Source of the DNA: a virus
DNA: 40,369 bases
IMG/VR virus record: IMGVR_UViG_3300009285_005041
Span: 1 to 40,369 of that record
Direction: 5' to 3' (one strand)
In this document: in pieces, positions 1-7,328 of the stretch
How positions within the stretch are numbered: position 1 is the stretch's first letter
How the letters are laid out: each line of letters starts with the position of its first letter
The notes under the pieces: model-generated
Told to the model about the DNA's origin: nothing
Seen by the model: the letters and a program-made list of their open reading frames with translations, nothing else
Databases searched by the model: none
Program-made: the position numbers and the translations under genes

Positions 1-69
1 TGTTTCGAGATTAACTTTGTATTGGTGCTTTATTAGTTCTTTTAATGTTTCTTCGTCGTCCATAATCAT
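1..69 (-). CDS. Partial hypothetical protein cut by the window edge
   Basis: An open frame begins at ATG 69 and runs off the left end, giving M-I-M-D-D-E-E-T-L-K-E-L-I-K and nine more residues with no stop. It lies downstream of an AGTTATACT element at 97-105. The first ATG after that element (position 89) gives only seven codons before a stop, so the true start is uncertain; TTG at 78 in the same frame is an alternative. No function can be assigned from 23 residues. It is probably the next gene of the late region. Confidence 0.4.
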   Translation of the reverse strand, partial: MIMDDEETLKELIKHQYKVNLET

Positions 70-96
70 TTGAGCCAATGTGCTTTCATAGTTGTC

Positions 97-105
97 AGTA
101 TAACT
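97..105 (-). promoter_or_regulatory. AGTTATACT late-type promoter element
   Basis: Exact copy of the recurrent nonamer, just after the stop of the 444-residue gene. The nearest ATG is 7 nt downstream but opens only a seven-codon frame; the gene that leaves the window starts further on. Confidence 0.5.
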
Positions 106-112
106 TTATATA

Positions 113-1447
113 CTATTGCTGCCCAATTTGGAGAAGATTCTGCAATAGAGGCTGGGTGGCGGTTCTTGTTGCTTTAGAACCAAGCACGGAAAGAGGCAGA
201 CCGGCGGCTTGTTTGGCTAGAAAGTTATAATATGGACTTTCTTTTAATAGAGTGGCCAATCCTAGCGCGACACCGGGTCCGGCGGTAGCGACCCCTAAAC
301 TTGGATTACCTGTAACCATTCCCAGTAACGTACCAAGGGATGCGGCGGTTGCTGTAGTAATACCTCCAAGAGATATCCCGGTAGAAGGCCTTTCTGCCAT
401 CCTTATAATGGATTTGGCAGCAGACCACTGGTCAAACACGGTTCTTATTGATGGATCAAATGTTTCTAATCCCTGCTTTGCCAGCTCTTTTAGGCGAGAT
501 CCGGCAGCCCGCATCATGTCGTGTTTCATAACCCCCTCGACACCTCGCTTTTTCAGCTCTTTTTCTGCCTCTCCAAACACGTCGTCAGCAAACCCTAAAG
601 ATAAGTCAAACGCTTGTCCGGGATTTGGGTTTGTACCGTAACCCTTTGTTCTACTTATTACTTCATCAGCCGCCTTGGTCAGCTTTTTGTATATTACTGG
701 ATTTCTATATATAGCATCGTTTCTTATGCGTTCAAGCTCTGTTATAACATTTGAGATATCAAGTTTTGTGCTCTTAGTTGCCCCCACAGCAGCATTAAAC
801 CTTGGTGAGACAGAGGTTAGGAATTTGTTGGCTGTTTTTATTATATTGCTTGGAAACACGCCTTTTATCTTTGTGCCTATAGGCCCAAGAATCTTCTTGC
901 CTAGTGTACCTGCTCCGCCCAATAAAGCATCAAAAGCAACAGCCCCACCTGCTTGAGTTGCAACATCGCCAAGAAACGGTTTTACTCTCTCTGGCGCCGT
1001 TGATATCTGTTCCTGCAACAGCTCCGGTCTTTGTGCCACTCCTTGTATACCTTTCATTGTTGGACCAATGCCAACGTCTAATAGACCGCCGAGTTGGTTT
1101 AGAATTTCTTGATATGAACGTCCCGCCGCAGCTCCGGCACCGGAACCTATCGGCCCGCCAAAGAAACTTCCGGCAGCGGCCCCTATGCCTGGTATTTGTG
1201 CTGTTGCGGCCTCTCTTGTGGGTTTACTAACACCTAGTAACGATCCGCCCATCGTTGCCGGAGCGCCTATTAAGCCGATAATGTCAGTTATCTTTGTCAG
1301 TGGGGACGTGGTTTGTTCTTGGCTAGTTACTGCTGATTGATCTGTTGTTGCCTGGCCTATTGCTTCATACAATCCAGGATCAAAATTTTCCTCTGGCATT
1401 GATCCGGTTTGTCCGGTGCTAAGTTTTCTTACTCGTATTGTTGCCAT
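113..1447 (-). CDS. Candidate internal virion / DNA-ejection protein
   Basis: 444 residues, not recognised by family. Residues about 60-120 and 365-400 are rich in Gly, Ala and small hydrophobics (for example GAAAGSFFGGPIGSGAGAAAG). Such segments could insert into membranes, as in the ejection proteins of short-tailed phages. The middle part (about 225-340) is charged and probably helical. It is the last of three consecutive genes (361, 330 and 444 aa) downstream of the tail and fibre genes, which is where podoviruses often keep ejection proteins. It starts 3 nt after the preceding stop and has no promoter element of its own, so it is probably co-transcribed with the gene before it. Composition and position are what is seen; the ejection role is inference. 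Confidence 0.5.
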   Translation of the reverse strand: MATIRVRKLSTGQTGSMPEENFDPGLYEAIGQATTDQSAVTSQEQTTSPLTKITDIIGLIGAPATMGGSLLGVSKPTREAATAQIPGIGAAAGSFFGGPIGSGAGAAAGRSYQEILNQLGGLLDVGIGPTMKGIQGVAQRPELLQEQISTAPERVKPFLGDVATQAGGAVAFDALLGGAGTLGKKILGPIGTKIKGVFPSNIIKTANKFLTSVSPRFNAAVGATKSTKLDISNVITELERIRNDAIYRNPVIYKKLTKAADEVISRTKGYGTNPNPGQAFDLSLGFADDVFGEAEKELKKRGVEGVMKHDMMRAAGSRLKELAKQGLETFDPSIRTVFDQWSAAKSIIRMAERPSTGISLGGITTATAASLGTLLGMVTGNPSLGVATAGPGVALGLATLLKESPYYNFLAKQAAGLPLSVLGSKATRTATQPLLQNLLQIGQQ

Positions 1448-1449
1448 AA

Positions 1450-2442
1450 CTAATCAGGCACAAAGCCCGCCTCGTCAGACTTTGATTGTGTGCTGGGCAT
1501 ATCTCCAAGCAGTAATTCCAACGGAAGCGCTCCTCTTGACTCAATCTTTTTGAATATATCCTCAAGTATTCCAAGCGAGGTTTCTATAGACCTTTTCGGA
1601 TTAAATACGGCTTCGTATGGATTAACGACATATTCTTCGTAAAATGCCTGTTCTTGCTTGTTTAATGCGGCGCCCGTTCTATATCTGGTAATTATATCTT
1701 GTACTGTTAGCAAATGTTTTCTCAAAGTAGAGGCATTACCACTTAGTGGGGCGAGAATGGGAGACCCAGCAAATTTGAGAGCACCGGGATCCTTCTCAAC
1801 TATACTACGGACAGCAGATATTGAACCCAGCGCGGATTGTGCGTCTTGTGCTGCTTTCTCCTGTGTTGCCGCGGGTTTGAGTGCGTTGAAAAGAGCCAGT
1901 CTATTAGCAAATGTTAAACCGCCCTCGCCACCTTTTAGCGATAATTCTCTCTCTTTTAGCTCTTTTTCCTGTGCCATTTGAGCAAGTTTTAATGCCAGGT
2001 TTTGCTGTGACTCGCGCTCCGCTAACAAATCTTGTAGGTTCTGGCGCGCAAGTGTTGCGGCCCCTGTAGCAGCTTGTGACTGTGATTGGTATGCTCTTGT
2101 TCCTGCTCCGATGATATCTTCTATTCTTCCAAACCTCTGTCCGAGTATTGAGGATAATGCTTGTACAGGAACGGCCTGCTGGGTCTGAAACTGTGATACA
2201 AGCTTTTCCCGTGTAAATGGATTAAACACATCCTGATAACGCTCTCTGGCAACCTTTGGGGCATTTATAAATTCCCCTGTAGCAGTATCCAACGGAGCAA
2301 CCAAATCCTGATTGGCATTGAAAGCATCTAGTGCGCGTTGTTTGATTATATCGCTGACTGTTGGTTCAAACGACGATAGCTGCAAAGCGCGCTGTGATGC
2401 GGTTTGTGATTGCTGCCTTACTTGTTCCAGGTTGTCTGCCAT
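1450..2442 (-). CDS. Candidate internal virion protein, Gln/Ala-rich
   Basis: 330 residues, unrecognised. It is rich in Gln, Ala, Leu and Glu. A long charged helix covers about residues 130-175 (many Q/E/K/L, likely coiled coil), and a helical region follows at 190-300. There is no signal peptide or obvious membrane segment. It begins 6 nt after an AGTTATACT element and has no SD. Its neighbours are the candidate ejection proteins at 113-1447 and 2459-3544, which suggests a structural or ejection role; this is inference. Confidence 0.5.
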   Translation of the reverse strand: MADNLEQVRQQSQTASQRALQLSSFEPTVSDIIKQRALDAFNANQDLVAPLDTATGEFINAPKVARERYQDVFNPFTREKLVSQFQTQQAVPVQALSSILGQRFGRIEDIIGAGTRAYQSQSQAATGAATLARQNLQDLLAERESQQNLALKLAQMAQEKELKERELSLKGGEGGLTFANRLALFNALKPAATQEKAAQDAQSALGSISAVRSIVEKDPGALKFAGSPILAPLSGNASTLRKHLLTVQDIITRYRTGAALNKQEQAFYEEYVVNPYEAVFNPKRSIETSLGILEDIFKKIESRGALPLELLLGDMPSTQSKSDEAGFVPD

Positions 2443-2448
2443 GTTTTT

Positions 2449-2457
2449 AGTATAACT
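2449..2457 (-). promoter_or_regulatory. AGTTATACT late-type promoter element
   Basis: Lies in the 16-nt gap between two genes. TATACT ends 6 nt before ATG 2442, so a start at the usual distance would fall on the ATG. No SD is present. Confidence 0.6.
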
Positions 2458-2458
2458 C

Positions 2459-3544
2459 CTAGAATCTTACAAATTCCGGTATTCCATAGCCGCCTAAAGC
2501 ATTTTGACTGCTTGGAAACCTTCTTGATATGGTTTGCACTATCGGTGTAAAGTGTTCTGTCAAAGCCTCTTGTCTTCTTTGCAGCGTGCCTGATTCTATT
2601 GCGGCTTCTCTTTCGCGTTCTAAATCTCTTCGTTTTCTTTCTTCTTCTGTGCCTAGTGTTCCAATCTGTCTTTCAAATTCTCTCCCCCCTGTCGCTGTTG
2701 TTAGCCCGCGCTTTTCCATTATATCTGCCTGCTCAACATTTATCTCGCCAAGCCCCCGCTCTTTTATGCCGCTAAAGAACAGCCCTCTGCCAGCAAAACC
2801 CTCTTCCGCATTTGCCAGTGCTTTTTGGAAATCTCGTTCCTGTTGCCCAGTTTCCAGCCTGTTTAAATCTCTTTGTAGCTGTTGCTGATCCTGTACTGTT
2901 TTGCGTCTAACATCAATATCTGCCAGATAGTCGTTTAGCAATTCGCCATAATACGGGTCGTATTCGGCACGCGCCGATTGTTTCGCCAGTTCTTCATCAA
3001 AAGCGAACGGGTTTTCATCTATCAATTTGGAAACGAACGATTGTTCATCTTTAACCTGCTTGTCTATAGTTTTCATCATATCATCAATTATTTGTTGTGG
3101 TGACTGTGATTGGGGCCGCGATGCCTGTGTCCCACCAAGTCCTTCCCTTTCTTTTACCAGCTTTGCATACTCCTTGGAGTTTGAGAGACTTTTGCCTTTT
3201 GCCTCAAGATCGGAGATTCTAGCATTTATTTGGCTTAGTCTGTCTGTTGACGGGGCAGGAGATACTTGTGCCGCTTGCGTTTGATTACCGAGAAGGCTAC
3301 TTAGATTGGTTTGAGCACTTGGATTATATGGCGGGCCGATAGGCGGGTTGTACTGCGGACCAATAAACGATTGTGCGGACTGTGTAGTAGGGACTTTACT
3401 GACCGATGGGGGAGAAATCAGACCGCTTAGATATGAGGAAGCCGTGCCTATTGGGTTTCTTGCCGCGCCTACTACGTTAAGTACGTTATTCAGCAAAGAC
3501 ATGGGGTTTTTTACCGTATTCAATATACTGTCTATAAATGCCAT
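2459..3544 (-). CDS. Candidate internal virion protein with coiled coil
   Basis: 361 residues, unrecognised. Residues 1-60 are mildly hydrophobic (LLNNVLNVVGAARNPIG). A Pro/Ser/Gln-rich stretch covers about 60-150. Residues about 150-330 are strongly charged and helical, with many R/E/Q (for example EEERKRRDLEREREAAIE), typical of coiled coil. The C-terminus is GGYGIPEFVRF. It begins 6 nt after an AGTTATAAT element. Its place after the fibre genes and before two similar helical proteins suggests an injected or internal virion protein. A scaffolding role is less likely, because a scaffold candidate already lies beside the capsid gene. Confidence 0.5.
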   Translation of the reverse strand: MAFIDSILNTVKNPMSLLNNVLNVVGAARNPIGTASSYLSGLISPPSVSKVPTTQSAQSFIGPQYNPPIGPPYNPSAQTNLSSLLGNQTQAAQVSPAPSTDRLSQINARISDLEAKGKSLSNSKEYAKLVKEREGLGGTQASRPQSQSPQQIIDDMMKTIDKQVKDEQSFVSKLIDENPFAFDEELAKQSARAEYDPYYGELLNDYLADIDVRRKTVQDQQQLQRDLNRLETGQQERDFQKALANAEEGFAGRGLFFSGIKERGLGEINVEQADIMEKRGLTTATGGREFERQIGTLGTEEERKRRDLEREREAAIESGTLQRRQEALTEHFTPIVQTISRRFPSSQNALGGYGIPEFVRF

Positions 3545-3550
3545 GGTTCA

Positions 3551-3559
3551 ATTATAACT
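3551..3559 (-). promoter_or_regulatory. AGTTATAAT late-type promoter element
   Basis: Overlaps by one base the stop codon of the 96-residue gene. TATAAT ends 6 nt before ATG 3544, and there is no SD. Confidence 0.6.
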
Positions 3560-3849
3560 TATGGTACTAAGGGCCTTCTTACTATCTCCACTTTGTTTGT
3601 ATCGACCACAAGTTCTTTTAAAAGACTGCTGTTTTTTTCTAATTCGGTAAACAATTCTGTTTGTATCTCTGGTTCCCATATTTCCTCTGTCTTATCCTTG
3701 TTGAGAGTTTCGGTCTTTTTCCACTGGCATATTATCCTGCCATTCTCGTTTTCATCTCCAATCCACATTCTTAGCTGATCTTCATTGTGAAGTCGGCCCC
3801 GTATTGTGCCAGTAATCTCACCTGTAATCTTGTCGTAGAAAATAATCAT
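3559..3849 (-). CDS. Hypothetical protein, end of fibre operon
   Basis: 96 residues, unrecognised. It opens MIIFYDKITGEITGTIRG, a short beta-rich segment seen by eye, followed by a charged, probably helical C-terminal half. The start overlaps the preceding stop as ATGA, so translation is probably coupled to the knob-like gene at 3846-4238. Context suggests a tail-fibre accessory or chaperone-like protein, but nothing in the sequence proves it. Confidence 0.5.
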   Translation of the reverse strand: MIIFYDKITGEITGTIRGRLHNEDQLRMWIGDENENGRIICQWKKTETLNKDKTEEIWEPEIQTELFTELEKNSSLLKELVVDTNKVEIVRRPLVP

Positions 3850-4238
3850 AGTCCAGTATCGTTTCTGAAAATCTTATACTCGAAATGATACGTCAATGTG
3901 CTTGGCGGCGCAACACTGGCCTCAACCTCGAAATACAGCTTGGTTGAGTCTGCCCAGGCCGCTATAAACACATAACCTGTAAAGTCGGCAAAATAGAATG
4001 GACACTGTACAAAGTCCGCGTCATCGGCAGAGTAATCAACGTATACAATAAAAAAGGGTATATATCCGAGATTATGTGTAAACGTACCCGATGCGCTCGC
4101 TCCAGAACGGGCCACTGTTACCTCACCACTGGAAAAGTATTTCAATGTTTCGTAGCTGGAGTCGAATATCTTATTTCTTGCATCCGTCTCTGTGACAGCA
4201 TTAAAGCCGCTCTTTGTCAAAACAATCTTTTGTGTCAT
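3846..4238 (-). CDS. Tail fibre/knob-like paralogue C
   Basis: 130 residues, third of three tandem relatives. It shares with the other two the N-terminal pattern 'V-x5-(D/N)A(L/V)T-x-TD' (here GFNAVTETDARN), then a Ser-Gly-rich step, then 'H-(N/G)-L-x-Y-(I/T)-P' (here HNLGYIPFFIV), and a C-terminal 'Y-x-I-F' strand. The rest is beta-rich. The family is familiar from phage tail regions as small receptor-binding or fibre-tip domains, but I cannot name it. Start overlaps the previous stop (ATGA). The inferred role is host recognition or virion decoration. Confidence 0.55.
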   Translation of the reverse strand: MTQKIVLTKSGFNAVTETDARNKIFDSSYETLKYFSSGEVTVARSGASASGTFTHNLGYIPFFIVYVDYSADDADFVQCPFYFADFTGYVFIAAWADSTKLYFEVEASVAPPSTLTYHFEYKIFRNDTGL

Positions 4239-4618
4239 AACGAACTATTAAAGATATAATACGCGATATCCACACTATAAGTGCCAGTTCCTCCCTGATA
4301 GAATACAAAATAAACATTTGTACCATCTACCTGTACAAGAAATCGTCTTGTATAAAGCATTGTGCTTGTTCTCTGACCTTCCCATGGTAAAGAGACATAT
4401 CCATCTGGGTATTTGGCGAATGCAAAGACAAGAGGAGTATATGATAGCCCATGCGCTACACTAAATGTCTTTGGGTCTGCATCTACCGATTGACTTGTTA
4501 ATACGCCGCTGGCCAAGATGAAAAACGAGTTGTAGGCGCTGTGTAATATAAAATCGTTTGGATCGGTTGCAGTTAGCGCGTCTTTTGTTAATTTCGATAC
4601 TCTTATCTGTTGTGCCAT
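4235..4618 (-). CDS. Tail fibre/knob-like paralogue B
   Basis: 127 residues, second of the tandem trio. It begins MAQQIRVSKLTKDALTATDP, matching the first 20 residues of paralogue A in pattern (RVS-x4-DALT-x-TD). It has the shared HGLSYTPLVFAFAKYP segment and ends YYIFNSSL. The middle is diverged, as expected if these are alternative binding faces. Start is 1 nt after the previous stop, so translation is probably coupled. Confidence 0.55.
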   Translation of the reverse strand: MAQQIRVSKLTKDALTATDPNDFILHSAYNSFFILASGVLTSQSVDADPKTFSVAHGLSYTPLVFAFAKYPDGYVSLPWEGQRTSTMLYTRRFLVQVDGTNVYFVFYQGGTGTYSVDIAYYIFNSSL

Positions 4619-4619
4619 A

Positions 4620-4982
4620 CTATGTCATATTATCGTAAAAGATAAAATATTTGTAATCCCTTGTAGTTCCAGTAACTTGTTCTATTGCTAATGTAGTATT
4701 AGTAACAGTCAATCTCCAACCGGGGTTGGCTCCAACTAAATCGTGGCCTGATGTTACTTCAAATCTATTAGCAGTAGATGTTTCTCCCATAACAATGTAA
4801 AACGGTATATAACCAGAGCTGTGTGTTATCGTATCTGTTTCCCCATTGTTTAAGTCTCCGGCACCAGAAGCGCGTTCTTTCAACAATACATTGTCGCTAT
4901 CGGCATATAACGAGTAATTATTTATATCTGTTTCGGTGAGTGCATCAAATGTAGGCAGGGACACTCTTGCCTTTATTGCCAT
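4620..4982 (-). CDS. Tail fibre/knob-like paralogue A
   Basis: 120 residues, first of the trio. It contains RVSLPTFDALTETDINNYSL near the N-terminus, HSSGYIPFYIVMGE in the middle and YKYFIFYDNMT at the C-terminus. Predicted beta-rich by inspection, with no signal peptide or membrane segment. It starts inside the previous stop (TGATG), immediately after the fibre-stalk gene, so it is probably the first tip or knob subunit attached to that stalk. The family is not named. Confidence 0.55.
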   Translation of the reverse strand: MAIKARVSLPTFDALTETDINNYSLYADSDNVLLKERASGAGDLNNGETDTITHSSGYIPFYIVMGETSTANRFEVTSGHDLVGANPGWRLTVTNTTLAIEQVTGTTRDYKYFIFYDNMT

Positions 4983-5521
4983 CAGACATCCCCTATAACT
5001 ATACGATTTGTAGTTCCATCATTCACAATAATGCGGTTGTTTACACCATCTAACCTAGTAAACCCTGTTGATGGATTACCAACATCAACCGCAACGACTA
5101 AATCCCCCGTTGTTATCTTGTCCGCAGCCATTGAGGTTATTTTTGCGTTTGTGACAGCTAAATCAGCTATTTTTGTTGTGGTAACAGAGCTATCTCCAAG
5201 ACCGGAAGATGTTAACTGACCAGCAACAGAGAACACCTCATTGCCTGATGCATCATATATCTTAATTCCATATCCGTCTTCTTCTGCTACATACCCGACA
5301 ACAACCCTTGATCTGGCTCCGTCTGATGCAATAATTGCTCCGCTGTCCCAGTCTATATACAGCTTACCGTCTGATGATTTAGTCTGCCCACCAATGACAT
5401 TTGAGCCAGGCACCCCTTGCAACAGTACAGATGCCCTATCGTAAGACATTTCTCCAATGTCGTAGACATCAGCAAAAGACCTATTTAAGAAGATGTCAAA
5501 ACCTTTTTCTAAATAGCTCAT
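4982..5521 (-). CDS. Tail fibre stalk-like protein
   Basis: 179 residues. The N-terminal 60 residues are unrecognised. The middle has short beta repeats typical of fibre shafts (GKLYIDWDSGAIIASDGARS, GYGIKIYDASGNEVFSV). Then comes a repeat-like stretch familiar from fibre stalks, in which TTKIADLAVTNAKITSMAA is followed by DKITTGDL. The C-terminal piece (RIIVNDGTTNRIVIGDV) resembles the GNNRIVI-type strands of tail fibres. It overlaps the nozzle-like gene by ATGA and precedes three knob-like genes, fitting a tail-to-fibre gene order. Confidence 0.6.
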   Translation of the reverse strand: MSYLEKGFDIFLNRSFADVYDIGEMSYDRASVLLQGVPGSNVIGGQTKSSDGKLYIDWDSGAIIASDGARSRVVVGYVAEEDGYGIKIYDASGNEVFSVAGQLTSSGLGDSSVTTTKIADLAVTNAKITSMAADKITTGDLVVAVDVGNPSTGFTRLDGVNNRIIVNDGTTNRIVIGDV

Positions 5522-7026
5522 AGGTCGGATGGGCTGGAATAATATGTTATAAATTCTTCGAGTAAAAACGACTCTCTCGACGAGGACTCGATAAATTCAT
5601 ACACCACCCCCGCACCTCTTGCATCCTCATTTGGAAACTTGAACTCGCCCCTGCTGCCCCGCAGACTGCCGTAAAGAGGGCGCCAATCCTTGTCGTCTAC
5701 CCAAACATTGCCCCTTTGATCCGGCTTATAGAGCAGTTTGAATACGGCTTGCAGATCAAGACCATTGTCTACTGATATTCTTACTCTATCAAACTTTATA
5801 GTCGCATTTTCTCCTGCCGGGAAGATTGGCTGTGTGCGGAGCCTAAACGGTATAGAGCCAGTGCCGAGAGCTGTTCCCGTGTCTATCTGATATACCTTGC
5901 TGGAATCATCTCCGACAAAAGTCTTTGGATTGTTGCTCTGGAGCCATTTAGTAGCTGCTTTTATTGCCAAACCATAATCAGATATAGACCAGGTACTTGT
6001 TACAGTATCAAAGCAAATGATGCAGTTTGTTATGGATGTTGTGTCCCTAAGCGTAACGCTGCCAATGTAGAAACATACATATCTGTCTTTGCGCGTAAAT
6101 CCAACAACAGAGGTATAGTTTGCCGACGAAATATTTTCTATTGCGTCAATAACCGCATTGGATATAATCGTACCGCTAACCCCGTTATACCTGATTATTC
6201 CAACATTTGGATAAAAATAATAAGTATAATCACCAAGGGTTACAATACTCGATCTGCTTGTTGTGCCGGGAACTCCTTTTACCTGTTTAAGAGAACCTCC
6301 GGCGCCGTTGTATTTAAACAAGGCATTTCTTTTGAATATTAGCAACTCATTGGAGTTTACCGATTCCCCAGTTATATAATCGCCATCGTCGGTTTGAACA
6401 TCAAAAAAGTTACCACCAACCCAATAAGTGGAACTTGTTACCGTATATGTCAGCGTCGTAACCAATGTTATTTGTGTCTCGGAATCTATTGATTTGACAA
6501 TGTAAACACCGTTGTTATTCCCGTTTTCTATTGTAAATGGGTCGCCGGTTTTGATACCCCTGCTCTTAAATGCGGCGCTTGCCGAGGTTATTACAGCAGA
6601 ACTTGCGGTTTGTGACAAATCCGTTCCTGTTTCCATTCCCCATTCCAGCGTACCATTTGCCTTTGGAAGATTGGAAAACCATACCCTTGATCTAAAGGTA
6701 TTAGAGTTTATCTTGATATAGCCAAGGTAAAGTCTTGTATTGTACTTTTCTACAAACCTTGCTATTGGTGAATTTCTGACATTTACGCTATCTGACCAAG
6801 TTGTTCCGTCATATGATAGGTTGCTGTTCACTCCATTTACCAAGAACAAATAGTCGAGAAATGTTCTCATTTCGGCCTGTGTATTTGGTTCTAGTGTAAC
6901 ACCAGCGGCTTTGTTCCAACCACCTGTAACAGAGTTATATATCATTGGGGCCTGTTGAATTACGGCTACTAGCTGCTCTGTTCCGTTTCCTTTGTTATAA
7001 CCATGCAGTGTCAGTACGTTTGCCAT
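5518..7026 (-). CDS. Tail nozzle / hub protein, main part (gp10- or gp12-like)
   Basis: 502 residues of beta-rich sequence with repeated blades: NGVNSNLSYDGTTW, RLYLGYIKIN, LLIFKRNALFKYNG, YYFYPNVGIIRYNG, VCFYIGSV, IICFDTVTSTWSIS, TFVGDDSSKVYQIDTG. Blade-like repeats of 'display a value, then a structured strand' are characteristic of the short-tail nozzle/tubular proteins of podoviruses (T7 gp12, P22 gp10). The opening MANVLTLHGYNKGNGTEQLVAVI looks like the interior of that family, where the N-terminal arm is normally in the same polypeptide. That arm appears to be encoded separately by 7029-7298. The frames differ by two and only two bases separate stop and ATG. Family assignment is by pattern only. 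Confidence 0.6.
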   Translation of the reverse strand: MANVLTLHGYNKGNGTEQLVAVIQQAPMIYNSVTGGWNKAAGVTLEPNTQAEMRTFLDYLFLVNGVNSNLSYDGTTWSDSVNVRNSPIARFVEKYNTRLYLGYIKINSNTFRSRVWFSNLPKANGTLEWGMETGTDLSQTASSAVITSASAAFKSRGIKTGDPFTIENGNNNGVYIVKSIDSETQITLVTTLTYTVTSSTYWVGGNFFDVQTDDGDYITGESVNSNELLIFKRNALFKYNGAGGSLKQVKGVPGTTSRSSIVTLGDYTYYFYPNVGIIRYNGVSGTIISNAVIDAIENISSANYTSVVGFTRKDRYVCFYIGSVTLRDTTSITNCIICFDTVTSTWSISDYGLAIKAATKWLQSNNPKTFVGDDSSKVYQIDTGTALGTGSIPFRLRTQPIFPAGENATIKFDRVRISVDNGLDLQAVFKLLYKPDQRGNVWVDDKDWRPLYGSLRGSRGEFKFPNEDARGAGVVYEFIESSSRESFLLEEFITYYSSPSDL

Positions 7027-7028
7027 AT

Positions 7029-7298
7029 TTATGCCGTTGTTGTCGAGCTGGTTGAGGTCGACGTTGACGTTGAACTTGATGTTGACGTACTTGTACTTGT
7101 TGATGTGGAGGTTGTGGTTATTTCCGATCCAAACTGTAAGTAGCCCCTTATCTTTTCTACTCCGCCAATTCTTTCAAAATGAGCATTTATAGCCAAATCG
7201 ACCTGACTAGGCGTTGCCTGAAATTTAGTTGTGGCGCGCTGTATGCCCCCAGAAAGGTCATCAACTCTGTGAGTTTGCTGATTTATACTTGTTGCCAT
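7029..7298 (-). CDS. N-terminal arm of tail nozzle protein ending in a Thr/Ser tract
   Basis: 89 residues. Residues 10-60 read LSGGIQRATTKFQATPSQ and then a segment with N38-A-H-F-E-R and R51-GYLQFG. This is the usual N-terminal signature of podoviral nozzle/hub proteins: a GG motif, a residue series that binds the adaptor, then 'N-x-n-G-x-n-(K/R)-x-R-x-GY-x-x-F/Y-G'. Residues 61-89 are only Thr and Ser, ending TTTA-stop. The next gene starts two bases later and continues the expected family sequence. It lies 11 nt downstream of an AGTTATAAT element. I infer a split gene; an independent small virion protein is the alternative. Confidence 0.55.
   Translation of the reverse strand: MATSINQQTHRVDDLSGGIQRATTKFQATPSQVDLAINAHFERIGGVEKIRGYLQFGSEITTTSTSTSTSTSTSSSTSTSTSTSSTTTA
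7032..7118 (-). repeat. Thr/Ser-codon tract (29 codons)
   Basis: Encodes residues 61-89 of the 89-residue protein, all Thr or Ser except the final Ala. It is the shortest of four such tracts in the window. Confidence 0.8.
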
Positions 7299-7309
7299 GA
7301 CTATGGGTA

Positions 7310-7318
7310 ATTATAACT
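7310..7318 (-). promoter_or_regulatory. AGTTATAAT late-type promoter element
   Basis: TATAAT ends 11 nt before ATG 7298. It heads the nozzle/fibre operon of seven coupled genes down to 3559. Confidence 0.6.
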
Positions 7319-7328
7319 CATGCAGGCA

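Noticed and set aside
223-231. AGTTATAAT on the plus strand
   Set aside because: Inside a minus-strand coding region and not in front of any plus-strand gene; treated as chance.
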